Origin: Sarocladium kiliense
Lineage: Eukaryota; Ascomycota; Sordariomycetes; Hypocreales; Sarocladiaceae
Assembly (NCBI GenBank): GCA_030734395.1
Contig: JAUZTG010000029.1
Span: forward strand, 372,001 to 436,000
DNA: 64,000 bases
Direction of reading: 5' to 3'
Made by a program: the position numbers and the translations under genes. Below are positions 43,061-54,723 of this stretch, piece by piece; position 1 is the first letter of the stretch, and each line of letters opens with the position of its first letter. Below the pieces are notes generated by a model. The model saw nothing but the letters and a program-made list of their open reading frames with translations, was not told the DNA's origin and made no database searches.

Positions 43061-44104
43061 ATGGTCTCTTCCGATCCGACCCGAGTCGTCGACTCACCAA
43101 AGAGTAGGCACCCCATTCTCATACCATCAGTCGCCGCAACTAACCCATCACCAGTCTGGGCCTGCTTGATCACAAATACAAACTATCTTCCGGGTCTCCT
43201 CACCCTCAACTACACCCTCAAACATGTCCTCGCCTCAAAGTACACGCTGGTAGCCTTAACTTCACCCTCCCTACCCTCCTCCGCCATCGACGCCCTCAAC
43301 GCCCGCTCAATCCCTCACCAATCCGTCCCCTATCTTGAGCCGTCCGCCCCTTCATCAGACACCTCCGATGAACCCAAACTCGCCTTCTCCGACCCTCGCT
43401 TCCGCGACACCTGGACAAAACTCGCCGTCTTCGGTCTAACAGGCTACGACCGCATCGTCCTCCTCGACGCTGACATGCTACCCCTCAAATCCATGGACGA
43501 ACTCCTCGACGACGACTTCCTCCCCCTCGACACGCCTCCAGAATCTTCCTCTTCCAGCACTGAAGCTCTCGGCCCACGCATCCTCGCCGCCAGCCACGCC
43601 TGCACCTGCAACCCCTTCAAGCGCCCACACTATCCCTCCTCCTGGGTCCCGTCCAACTGCGGCCTCACAGCCCTCCACTCCAACCCATCCCTCGCCCAAA
43701 CTTCCGGCGGCAAACCCGGTCCCCTCGGCGTCCTCAACTCCGGCCTCCTCGTCCTCCGCCCCTCAGCAACCTACTACACCCTTATCCACGACCATATGCA
43801 AGCCCACGGCCACAGCTACATCTTCCCTGACCAAGACGTCTTAGCGTATACATTCCCTGATCGTTGGGTGCCTCTTCCATATGTATACAATGCGTTGAAG
43901 CCATTGCGATTTAAGGGTGTACATGATGCCATTTGGAGGGATGAGAGCGTCAAGAATGTGCATTATATTCTGGCCCCAAAGCCATGGGACAGGGATGAGA
44001 ACGACGAGAAGAATGAGCAGAATGAGATGGACTGGTGGTGGATTGAGGCTAACAAGAAGCGCAAGGACGCAGAGAAGGCCAAAGGTATCACTGATGGCTG
44101 CTGA
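43061..44104 (+). CDS. Glycosyltransferase family 8 (glycogenin-like)
   Basis: A 347-residue single-exon protein from ATG 43061. A conserved start (WACLITNTNYLPGLLTLNYTL) leads to the nucleotide-sugar site. LLDADMLPL at about 134-142 gives the DxD metal motif (Asp136, Asp138), and a late HYILAPKPW matches the HxxGxxKPW-like motif of GT8 enzymes. It has no signal peptide, so it probably acts in the cytoplasm. It is divergent from the NLR and convergent with the ABCC gene, about 0.2 kb away. The acceptor is unknown. Confidence 0.85.
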   Translation: MVSSDPTRVVDSPKSRHPILIPSVAATNPSPVWACLITNTNYLPGLLTLNYTLKHVLASKYTLVALTSPSLPSSAIDALNARSIPHQSVPYLEPSAPSSDTSDEPKLAFSDPRFRDTWTKLAVFGLTGYDRIVLLDADMLPLKSMDELLDDDFLPLDTPPESSSSSTEALGPRILAASHACTCNPFKRPHYPSSWVPSNCGLTALHSNPSLAQTSGGKPGPLGVLNSGLLVLRPSATYYTLIHDHMQAHGHSYIFPDQDVLAYTFPDRWVPLPYVYNALKPLRFKGVHDAIWRDESVKNVHYILAPKPWDRDENDEKNEQNEMDWWWIEANKKRKDAEKAKGITDGC

Positions 44105-44316
44105 ACGTACGTGACTCTTTGTATCGTCGTCTTCAAATCAGCAATTGTAGATCGAGACAGATAACTCAAACTAATTATAGACAACACTTTGCTTTTATCC
44201 AAGGGAAGTAGGAAGAGTGTACCACCATCTTCTCAATCCAATATTCTTTAATGCACTTACTCTCAGAAGGGAAGACGCGAATCATCCGGACCAACACCAT
44301 TCGTCCCCAAATTCCC

Positions 44317-47300
44317 TCACCCAAAGATGGTGGCATGGAGTTTATCCTTCTCGCCGCTACTCTCACACATATCCCTGAAAATACCACCCTCCTTCTCCCA
44401 AAGCTCCTTTGGCGTTCCGAACTCCGCGACCTGGCCCTCATTGAGCACCAGAATCCTGTCAAAGTCGGCGATTGTGCTCAGACGGTGCGCAATCACCAGC
44501 AATGTGCTGCTCGTGAACTCCTCGCGAATGCTGCGCTGGATCAGCGCATCAGTGCTCATATCCACCGCAGACGTCGCCTCATCCAGGACCATGATCTTAG
44601 GGCGCGAGATGATGGCTCTGGCAAGGCAGAGAAGTTGACGTTGACCTTGCGAGAGATTGCCGCCGGACTCGGCAATCGGAGAAGACAGGTCCTTGAAGAT
44701 ATTGGTATTCTTTGGTGCGGCAGTCGAGGCTGCAGCGGAACCGGCTGCTGACGAAGGCTCGTTGACTGGTGTAGGCGAAACCGAATCTAAGAGATGGACA
44801 CGAGCCAGACACTCCTTGAGCGCCTCGTCAGTGTGGTCATCGAACGGGTCCAGGTTGCTCCGAATGGTACCCGAGAACAGAACTGGGTCTTGTGGGATAA
44901 TAGCCAGGCGGGACCTCAGGCTATGCAAGTCAATCTTGGAGATGTCCAAACCATCAATGATCACCTTTCCAGATCTTGACTCGAGAAATCGGAACAGCGC
45001 CAAGGTCAGTGACGACTTGCCAGCACCAGTTCGCCCAACAACTCCGATACGCTCATTGTCCTTGACGTCGAATGAGATGCCTCTAAGCACTGGTGGTAAG
45101 TCGTCGGCATATGCAACGACAAGGTCCTCGACCTCAAATCTTCCGGACGTGGGCCAGGCAGCTGGGGGTTCCTGGCCCTCCTGCGTTTCGATCTTGAGCT
45201 CTGTGTACTCGACGACACGCTCGGTGCCGTTCATATCTAACTCGAGCTGGGAGTAAATCCGAATCGCGAAAATCATGTTGAGGGCAAAGTCAACTGCGAA
45301 AGAAAGGGCGAAGCCACCCAGTGCTGAACCGATTCCAGGGCTAACGACCACGATGGTTCCCATGAGCACTGTAAATGCAACACTCAGCACAGCCATGCGG
45401 ATACCCAACCATCGGTTCATTACCCAGATGTGAGCACTGATGCTGTCCCAGGTATCAAACTTCCTGTGCATTCGGTCCACATAAACCTGAGTCTTCTGAT
45501 ATGCGCGCAATGTCGGCATACCCGCCAAGGCTGCGTTGAAGAGCTCAAACACAGGCGACTTGGCGTTGCTTTCAAGCCTCTTGAGTGGACGCGCTCCATC
45601 CATGTACTTCTTTCCGATGAGAACTGCAACACCCATGAGCAATAAAGCCAGGGGAAGAACGAAACCAGAGACGAGTGCACCAGCAATGCAGACGCCAAGC
45701 ATCGCTAACACATTCCACATCATCATACCCATACCCATGGCAACCCGCTGGTCGATGATTTCGAAGTCTGAGGTCATCCGGTTCAGGATCCGTCCAACGG
45801 GGACGGTGTCCAACCATCGCAATGGTGTTCTCAGAACTGCGAAGGTGATCTGCTCGAATAAGGTCCTGCTGGCTTTGAGACTCATCGTCAAGGTCCAATA
45901 GAAGCGGACCACTCCGATGAATGCAGATGCGAATGAGATGGCGACGTAGACCCAAAGGTAGAAGCTTAAGCCCCGATCATGATCACCAGTAGTACTCATC
46001 AGCACCTGACTGGAGCTATTCCACGACTGGTGTAGTGAATAGACCTGACTATACTCATGATAATTGACGGTGTTGAAGGACATTGCCCGCGCATTCACGT
46101 CTTGGTCGCCTGTCCAAATCTTCAGCCACCACGAGCGGCCTGTTCTTAATGTTAGTTTTCTCTTTCGGGCAAACTCTTTTCTGTAGGCGCTTACCTAGGT
46201 CGCCAGCCTCGGATGCGAAAAAGCAAATCAAGCAGATACCCCAGGCGAAGAACCCTCCAGCCTCGCGGAAGTACACTTTGTATACACGTGTTTTGACCAT
46301 GCCCTTCTCCCGTTTCTCGTCTTCAATAAACTTCTTCGCGTCTTTAGACTGTACTTTCTGAAGCGTATTTTCGGCCTCGCCGTCGTCGATGGAGGCGTCT
46401 TCGGAGTTCACAGCAGTTGAGCTCTCACCCAGAGCCTCCGGGACTTCAACCTGCTGCTCATGGCTCTTGATCTGCTCCAGAGTACCGTCCTCGGCAAGTT
46501 CGGACAGGAGGCCCGCGTGAATGACAGTGCCCTCGCCAAGTTCAACAATATACTTGGCTTTGGACTGAACGAGACCAACGTGGTGTGTGACAAGGATGCG
46601 AGTGCGCTTGTGGCAGATCTCTCCTCCAATGCACTTGTCAAAAATTTGTCGACCAACGTGTGCATCAACAGCACTGAAGATATCGTCCATGACAAGAATT
46701 TCTGCTCGAGAATAAATAGCTCGTGCCAACGTGATGCGCCACTTTTGACCACCGCTGAGGTTGATACCATTCGCACCGAGCTCCGTCTTATCCCCATCTG
46801 TCAAAATATCTAGGTCCTTCTTCAAGGCACAGACGTCGATAACTGTGTGGTATCGCTCCTCGATAAAAGGGAGACCGAAGAGAATGTTATCGCGCAGTGA
46901 GGCACTTTCAAGCCACGGAGTTTGGCTCACGTAGGCGATGCTGCCTGGAAGGATCCAATTGCCTGGGTGTGCTTTACCATCGTGGCGCTCGAGAGGGGGT
47001 ACCGTCGGTGGTGCGTAAATATTGCCATCAAGCAAGTCAACCTCACCCAGGATAGCGGACAGAAGGAGGCTTTTGCCAGTTCCGGTCTTGCCCGATACGA
47101 CTGAGAGCTCCCCAGCAGGGAACGAAAGGTTGATGTTACTGAGGATGAACCTATCCTCGTCGGGAACTTCTTCGTCAACAGGCCATGCGACGCTAGCATT
47201 CTCAAAAGCGACATCAGGGCCCTCGCGTACGACCTTCTTAATCTCGGGGCCTCCAAGGTATGTCTCCACTCGACGAATAGAGACCAACGTGTCGAGAGCT

Positions 47301-49254
47301 GAGGTCAACAACTCTGGAAGTGCTCCGAGTGTTACTTCAAGAGCCTTGAAGATACCAATGCTCGTAAAGGCAACAGAGGGAGTCAAGTTGCCGTTGACAA
47401 CGGCATATGTAGCAAGAGATGCCGCTGCCAGCAGGATAGGGCTCACAATCCAGCAAGAGATCAGAACTATGTCGTAACGGAAGACATTCCAAAGGCCAGA
47501 CAGTTCTTTGTCCCGCCAGCTCATGATTCGCTTCTGCCATTGCTTCTCCAGAGCGGCAAACTTAATCTGCCTCATTCCGAGCAGGGCCTCATTGACGACT
47601 GCCAACTTCTTATCTCGAAGCTTCATGAGATCATCAGATGCCTTCATGTAATACTTCGAGAAGAGGGTGTTGACAGGAAGGCTCAGCGCCCATGCCAGCA
47701 TTCCGGCACCAAAGGGAATCCAGCCAATCAGTTTGACAAGGAAGGCCGAGTAAACGATAAGCTTTCCGATACTAAGAAAAATTTGAAATGAAAAGGCAAA
47801 GAAGTTGGAGATGCGACGAACGTCAACTCCGACGAGGTTGACGATTGCTTGGCGCGACTTCAGAACACTATCATCGTCATCTTTCGGCTTGTCCTTGTCG
47901 TCTGTCTTCTTATCAGTGTCCTGAGGAGCTGCCTCCTCGGGAGCAGAGCCCTCCGAGACTGCGGCATCTGCCGCTGTGGCATCTGTCTTCGGTTCTTCCG
48001 GCGTTTTGTCCTCCGCTTTCTCAGCTGACTTTACGGTCTTGCGTTTCAGTGACTTTTCAAATACAAGGGCAGACAATTGAGCTCTCATCGGAAGCGAGAC
48101 CATGGTGATGGACTGGAACGCAATCCAGCCGTCCATCCACTGTCGAATAGTTAGCATTGTGTACCAAGACTCTAGGAAGTCAAGCGGTGAATCATACCAT
48201 TTCGCCAAGGGTGAAGAAACCCATCCAGAAAACGTACCCCCACATCTCCGTCGTAGGCCATTGACCAGGAACTTTATAGTCAAGGGTGTTGATGAGGTTT
48301 AGCATGACGTAAAAGGGACCGATACCGAAGAAGCAGCGGACAACGATGACACTCCATTGGATGAAAAGACGAGACCTGTAAGCGCGGAACAACGACCAGG
48401 CGAGCGTTGACTTGAATTTGGACTCGTGCCACGCCTTCAGGAGGTAGTCCACTTGGAGAAGATGGTCAGGCTGAGGAATATCCTTCTCCTCAAGATCTCC
48501 CGTCTTGGTGGCGTAGTCGATCAGGGGATACACGTAACTCCACGTATAGCGGCTAAACACAGACACCGTGAATTGGCGATCGACTTGTTCATCGCGGAGA
48601 AAGACATCAGGCCGACGAGGAAGAGAGACGTTGGCGAAGGCCAGCGCGACAGCGGATGCCAAGTTCGCGATACGAAGGATGAGTACGGTATCGTTCCAGC
48701 TAATGCCCTGGTGGAGTAGGTCTCGAAATTGAAGGACGGCGACAATCGTGGTTACAATGGTTGACAAAAATGCCCAGATGCCCAGATCATGGGCTTTGAC
48801 TGGTGAGCGCTGGGCAACAACAAGGGTATCTTGAAGCAGAATCACAGCCTAGCAAGACATCGAAAGGTTTAGCACAGTTCAAGGGCGGCGGCTATGATAG
48901 CAAACGTACAAATGCTGCGGACGTGAGCCAAATTGGTAATGACGGTCCATGGTGTGCGCTCAAAGTGGACAGAATGGCGATGGCTAGATAAAGGCCGAAG
49001 CTGGTCACAGAGAAAATGGAGATAGCCGTCTTGGGCTTTTTGTTTGAGAATTCGGCAACAGCCTCCGGAGTGCTTTTACCGTCCTCATCCTCGTAGAAGT
49101 TGTCTTTGGGAGCATTCTGACGGGTCTGTGTGACAAAAGAGACAACACTGGGAATAGAGGCAAGACCAACGATAGCGAGGGCTGTTGCGGCAATCGGGAG
49201 CCTCGGGTCGAAATTGGAATTGGAGGATGCCGTGAACTCGTTCATGGCGTCCAT
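44317..49254 (-). CDS. ABCC (MRP-type) multidrug transporter
   Basis: Four exons: 49254-48910, 48848-48198, 48139-46195 and 46139-44317. All donors and acceptors are canonical and all joins keep frame, giving 1587 residues. Order: N-terminal membrane region, TMD1, NBD1, TMD2, NBD2. NBD1 has Walker A SGKTGTGKS near 681 and signature LSGGQ. Its Walker B ends in DD (VMDDIFSAVD), so it lacks the usual catalytic glutamate. NBD2 has GRTGAGKSS near 1350, LSQGQ and VLDEATSAVD, and looks catalytically complete. This asymmetry is normal for ABCC proteins. Such transporters export organic anions and conjugates from cytosol to vacuole or outside. Substrate unknown; no link to the PKS is apparent. Confidence 0.92.
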
Positions 49255-51692
49255 GACGCCGTTGCGGCGGTCGGTCTAATGCACGAGCCCCAAGCGGTCC
49301 GGAATTGTCTGAGGCACGGGCAACACGGAAGGTTCGAGTTCCAGCAAAAGCACCAAGCTCGTTTGTAGAAATGCGCCCCTGGAATAAACCCGCCAGAGCG
49401 ACAATGGGGAGTCAAGGAAAGAATGAGGAAAGAAATCAGGCAGGCATGACGAATCCCGGGGTGGTTGGCCCTGGACTTATGATAATAATCGCCGGCGTGA
49501 TTCACGGTCCGAGGTGGTGTTGAGTAGTTAAGACGGCGGAGAAAATGCGAGGGGCAGGAACTCCCACCTGAGAGCTAGATTGGTAAGAGCGATAGGCGAC
49601 CTAATCCTAGTCCAGCTCGCCGTTTCAGGGTCCAAGGCAGGTGCGGTTACAACGGAACTGGGCTGGGAAGTGAGAAGTACGAATACAGGGCGTGCCTAAA
49701 GGTAAGGATGGCACCACTGTCCGGTGCGGCCAGGTGCAGGTGCATGGAGGAGACAGCTGCTAGTGCTGGGTGGGGGTATGAGTCTTCGGGGACGACGACG
49801 CGCGATGGGGAAAGGAAGGAACCTTTGACACCCTCCCAGTCACGCCTTCCCGTGCCTACCTTGGGTTGCCCTGGGTCATCCAGATGCATCGATCTGAGGT
49901 AGGGAGGGAAGTACCTTGCCTTGACCTTGCCTTGGCTTCTCGAAACGCTCCTGTCCTCGATAACATGTCGATGGGTCCTTGCCCAGGATCTCTCCAAGTG
50001 AGGTAGCATCCGCCGCCGATGTCTGCCTCGATCCTCCACGCCCTTCTCTGCCAATGTTGAAGCCTGGCAGGCAGCCTTTCCAGACGGTGTTTAACGTCCC
50101 GAAATCGAGCATCTCTTTCAATTGCACCGCGACTCAAAACCGTTGCTTACAAAGGATCCATGACGAGGCCCGGTGATACGCAGTCGATGAGCCTCCTAGA
50201 AACGTTGCCGAGTTGCCACCCCCCAATCCAAATGCTCCATCTGGCTATGTTCCTAATAATCCACACGCGGACTACGAAAGCGCGTGTTAAAGATAAGCCC
50301 CCAGACAGTTCGCCAGCGGCACAGATCTCGGCGACTTCCTTGGCAGATTGATTGCAGCTACAGATGGGGTATTGGCATCCACTATGTATCTCAGAATAGT
50401 CATCTGTTGCAGGCGACATGGCCAATGGCCCGGGGTGAGTCACGGTGATAAAGGCGACCAATCGCTTTTAGGAAGGCAGAGTTTAGGATGGACTTCATAG
50501 CAGCACGACAGGGCTGGTGTCTGACCACTTGCAGGCGAATTGGCGCATCTCGAATGGGCTGGGAGGGGCGGTGTGTGCATCCCGTCCGGCACTGGAACGC
50601 CGAGGAGACAGGATGGATGCACAAATTGGGTCGTAGGACCTGTTGGTAGGCAACCAGGTGACAAGCGTTTATCATCTCGATTGTCATTGCCTGGCTGGGG
50701 TCAAAACAAAGGTCCCTGGGCGATAGAACCGACAAAAGCGAGATAGAGTTTCGGGTTGCGTTTGTTACCTTACTGCAGCCCTCCCCAAAGCAGGTAAGCT
50801 AAGTTAAGAACGGTCGGTGATGAACAGGCACCGTCAAGGGCTCGCCAACACCAACATCAATGTGTGATTTCAATTCACGAATTGTCGAAACCCAGGCTCC
50901 GTAGCTAGGTAAGGTGACTTGAGGATGATCTTGGCGAGCGGTTTGTTCGATGGGAGCCCAGCAGCCTCACGCGGGGTGTTGCATGTTCATCACCATGCAT
51001 CATGATGACTATGAGTCACGTAGTTGCGATTCTACCTCATTGACCAAGCCCGCACGCAGACGCGAGTAAAAAATTGAGGAGTCGTCATCCGGTATGTACA
51101 GTTGGTATCAAGTAATAATCAGCTTGCCAGGCATCCATTATCCTGGTCCTGATCATCTTGAAGCCCTTTGAGACGGCTCCCTGCAGGGTAGCTCAGCTGA
51201 TCCACAACAGCTCCACTCTCCTCCCGCCTTTCCGTACCCTCCCACACTCCCCCCAACCAAGCCTCTCGAGTCTCTGTCCTGCCAACACACTGCTCAGCGC
51301 CTACTCGCGCTGTACCCTTGCAAGCGCCGCAATCAAAAGCGCGACCGCAACTCTTAGGCTTCTCGCGCCGCGTCCATCGTTCGATCTCCAGGGTAGGCAA
51401 ATTGTCAGGCCAAGACGCCTGACCTCGCCGACCGATCGACCTGCTTCATTTCGTTACCGGCCTGTCATCACTGCTTCCTCTCCTCCAATTCCATCCATCG
51501 ATCCATCGACACGCCCCAACTTTCGTTGGACCTCTCCTTCATCGATTTCTCCCGCCATACGCGGCACCCCGAATCTTTTTCGAATCGAACGTGCCCGTGC
51601 ACTGCGAGCCAAGCTTACAGCTTCCGTTGCCATATACTCTAACTACATATGCCTTGCCATCAGGGACCAACACCAACCCTTCATTCGACACG
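49255..51692. other. Large intergenic region, no supported gene
   Basis: About 2.4 kb between the divergent ABCC and CAF-1B genes. The right part is CT-rich leader sequence of CAF-1B. Short frames on both strands (for example 49647-50137) lack start or domain support. Contains a perfect 11-bp tandem duplication (49913-49934). Confidence 0.5.
49913..49934. repeat. Tandem duplication of ACCTTGCCTTG
   Basis: Two adjacent exact copies of an 11-base unit, 49913-49923 and 49924-49934. Confidence 0.8.
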
Positions 51693-54017
51693 ATGAAGGC
51701 TTCACCCCTCATCATCAATTGGCATGATCAAAACGCCCCTGTCTATTCGGCTCATTTCGAACCCGGTGGCAAGGGGCGTTTGGCGACTGCCGGCGGCGAC
51801 AATAATGTTCGGCTGTGGATGGTTGAATCCGATGGCCCAGAGCGAAAGGTCGACTACCTTTCAACACTTTCAAAGCACAATCAGGCTGTCAATGTTGTTA
51901 GATGGGCCCCTAAAGGTAAGATATGAGTTGCTGGTGAAAGCGAAGCTCCTATTTGAGGAAATATTGACAAGGTTGTGGTACAGGCGAGCTCCTTGCTTCT
52001 GCCGGCGATGATGGCAACGTGATCCTCTGGGTCCCAAGCGAAGCGCCTCCGACAGCTTTCGGCAACGAAGGTCTTGAGGACAAAGAGTCATGGAGGGCAA
52101 AACACATGTGCCGTTCCAGCGGTGCCGAGATCTACGACCTCGCCTGGTCCCCTGACGGCAACCACTTTATCATTGGTAGCATGGACAACATTGCTCGAAT
52201 CTATAGCGCCCACACAGGTCAGTGGCCATCTTCTTGGGATATATGAGTCTACATTCTGACGCCTTGTGCAGGAACCCTTGTTCGACAAATCGCCGAGCAT
52301 AGCCACTACGTCCAAGGTGTAACTTGGGATCCCCTCAATGAATACATCGCGACCCAATCCTCCGATCGATCCGTTCACATCTACTCTCTCAAAACAAAGG
52401 ATGGCCAGTACACCCTCACGCAGGATGATAAGCCGCCAAAGCTTGCCAGCCATGCCAAAGCGGATTTACCTCCAAGACGCATCTCTTCAAGCAGTCCAGC
52501 ACCACCAGACTTTGGCCACCGTGCTCAGCTCTCAGTCGTGGAGCCGACCGCTTCTGTTGGTTCGCCAGCTCCTTCGGCGCCAGGCACGCCGACTTCAGTT
52601 GCACTCCCCATGAACCCGCCCAGTGTCGTCAGCCATAGCCGGCGGTCATCATTCTCCTCCTCACGGCGCTCGGTCTCGCCTGCTCCGTCCATGCCTCTGC
52701 CAGCAGTGATGCCAATGGAGGCATCACCAAAACCACACTCTGTCACCTCGAGCATAGGACTTGGCATGAAGAATGCCAGCCTCTACGCGAATGAGACGCT
52801 CACATCCTTCTTCCGTCGTCTGACATTCACTCCTGACGGCAGCCTACTCCTCACGCCATCTGGTCAGTACCAGAATCAGCACCAGTCCGACAAGGATGCG
52901 AAGCCCACTTACGAAGTTATCAACACTGTATATATATACACCCGTGGAGGTATCAACAAGCCTCCTGTGACACATTTGCCAGGTCACAAGAAGCCATCCG
53001 TTGTGGTCAAGTGCTCACCGATCATTTATACACTTCGCTCATCGCCTCCTACCACTGAGCATGTCACAATTGACACATCATCGGCAGAGGAGCCTTTATC
53101 TTCTCTGCCCGATCCTGTATCAAAGCCTTCGCCTGCGCCAACTGACATGGAGCCACCGCCACCTCCTGCTTCAAGCACCCCGGCGGACACAGGCTCGAAC
53201 AAGGCTGCTCCTACAGAGGCGCCTCCGACATCTACGACCACGCCGAAGTCTGCTTTCTCGCTGAACTACAGAATGGTGTATGCTGTCGCCACGCAGGACT
53301 CCGTGCTCCTTTATGACACTCAACAGAAGACGCCGATCTCTATTGTGAGCAATTTGCATTGTGCTACCTTTACGGACCTTGCATGGTGAGTTAGATCGAT
53401 CCCGTGAATTTCGTGGCCATCACTGACATGGAAATAGGTCAAGTGATGGTCTCACACTCATGATCTCGTCCTCAGATGGCTTCTGCTCGTCACTATCATT
53501 TGCCAGCGGTGAACTTGGTGAGACATACAAAGGGGAGATTGGACCCCCTAAGACGACAGCTGCAGCTGCGTCGAACTCAAATCAGAACACTCCCACGCCT
53601 ACACCGACCACTGCGTTCGCTCCCCCATCGCCTTTTCCCAATGGTTCCCATCACCAGCATCGCAACTCCGGGAGCTCTTTCACCGCACCATCGCCGCCGG
53701 CGATCAACCAGCGTCCCTCTTCACCAGCTCGTTCAAACTCGGCATCTTCCATCGCGACTCAGGCGACGCAGACATCGACTGTGCCTAACACCAGTGTGGT
53801 TAGCAACCCGACGCTGATTTCTGGCAACGTCCCAAGTATTGCGGCCGCCAGCTCAGGCAAAGTTACGGGCGTGCCATTGACTACACCGCCGGAAACACCG
53901 AGGAGTGCAGCAGGAAGCGTAGCGGGCACAAAACGCGATGCTAGCGAAAGTGAGAAGGAGGATGGGAATGAGCCGAAGAAGCGAAGGATAGCGCCGACGC
54001 CGGTAGAGAAGCCTTGA
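51693..54017 (+). CDS. Chromatin assembly factor 1 subunit B (Cac2/p60-like)
   Basis: Four exons: 51693-51915, 51984-52217, 52272-53385 and 53438-54017. All joins keep frame and give 716 residues. The start is MKASPLIINWHDQNAPVYSAHF, close to the CAF-1B family. WD40 blades are visible (ATAGGDNNVRLW, SAGDDGNVILW, GSMDNIARIY, TQSSDRSVHIY), with a long Ser/Pro-rich insertion and later blades ending in FTDLAWSSDG. Cac2/p60 works with Cac1 and Msi1 to deposit H3-H4 behind replication forks in the nucleus. The last 150 residues are Thr/Ser-rich and disordered, ending in a basic KKRRIAPTP. Divergent from the ABCC gene. Confidence 0.92.
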
Positions 54018-54723
54018 GCTCCCACTAGAGTCGGGAGATTTGATTACCGCATGAGTAACATTGGACGAAATGTTGTGAAGGATATGTCGATGGATTGGTT
54101 GGGCTTGATTTGATGGACTTCAGGATGGGCAAAGCATGTAAATGGCGTTTGGCTTATGAGGATAAGGCTATTCTACGACCGTCGACAGACGAATTTTGGA
54201 GTTTGTTGAAATGTTAAGATATCACTTCATGTTTGACTCCCCGTGCACTCGATCAATGGATCGTGACTGGACTCAAATGATCATTTGCTTGGTATTGCTG
54301 CTCCTGAAGCGCGTTTTACGAGGAGCTTTGGGCCCTGGCGGAGGAAAATGACGCCGGGCGCGATAAACGCAAGCGGCTCGTGAAAGCGCCTAAGAGCAGG
54401 CTACATTTAGACTATTCAACAGATGTGACTCTAGGGTTGTGGACTCGGTTCCAGGCGTTGTTGTGTTGATGTGATGTGCTGTATGAAGGATGAAGACGTC
54501 GCCAAATACTTCCCCACGCGAAAATTTGTCGACTGAACACTCTCACTAACTCACACCAGAACTCTCACGCAGCACCAAACTTGTTATGAGAAAGGTTATA
54601 CAATTTCAGACATCAGGAAAATGACGAAATAGTCGGCTTAATACACCTTACACTCTTTTGGCCTCTCACAATGTCGCCGGTAACGTACATAAATAGCCTC
54701 ACATCTATCCCACTGGACTGACC
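54018..54723. other. Intergenic
   Basis: About 0.7 kb between same-strand genes. Nothing notable. Confidence 0.5.

Noticed and set aside
49647..50137. Overlapping minus-strand frames in the ABCC/CAF-1B gap
   Set aside because: No conserved features, different frames compete, and the sequence looks like promoter DNA.
51158..51727. Plus-strand frame of about 190 residues before CAF-1B
   Set aside because: Low-complexity Ser/Pro/Thr translation of the CT-rich leader; overlaps the true start in another frame.
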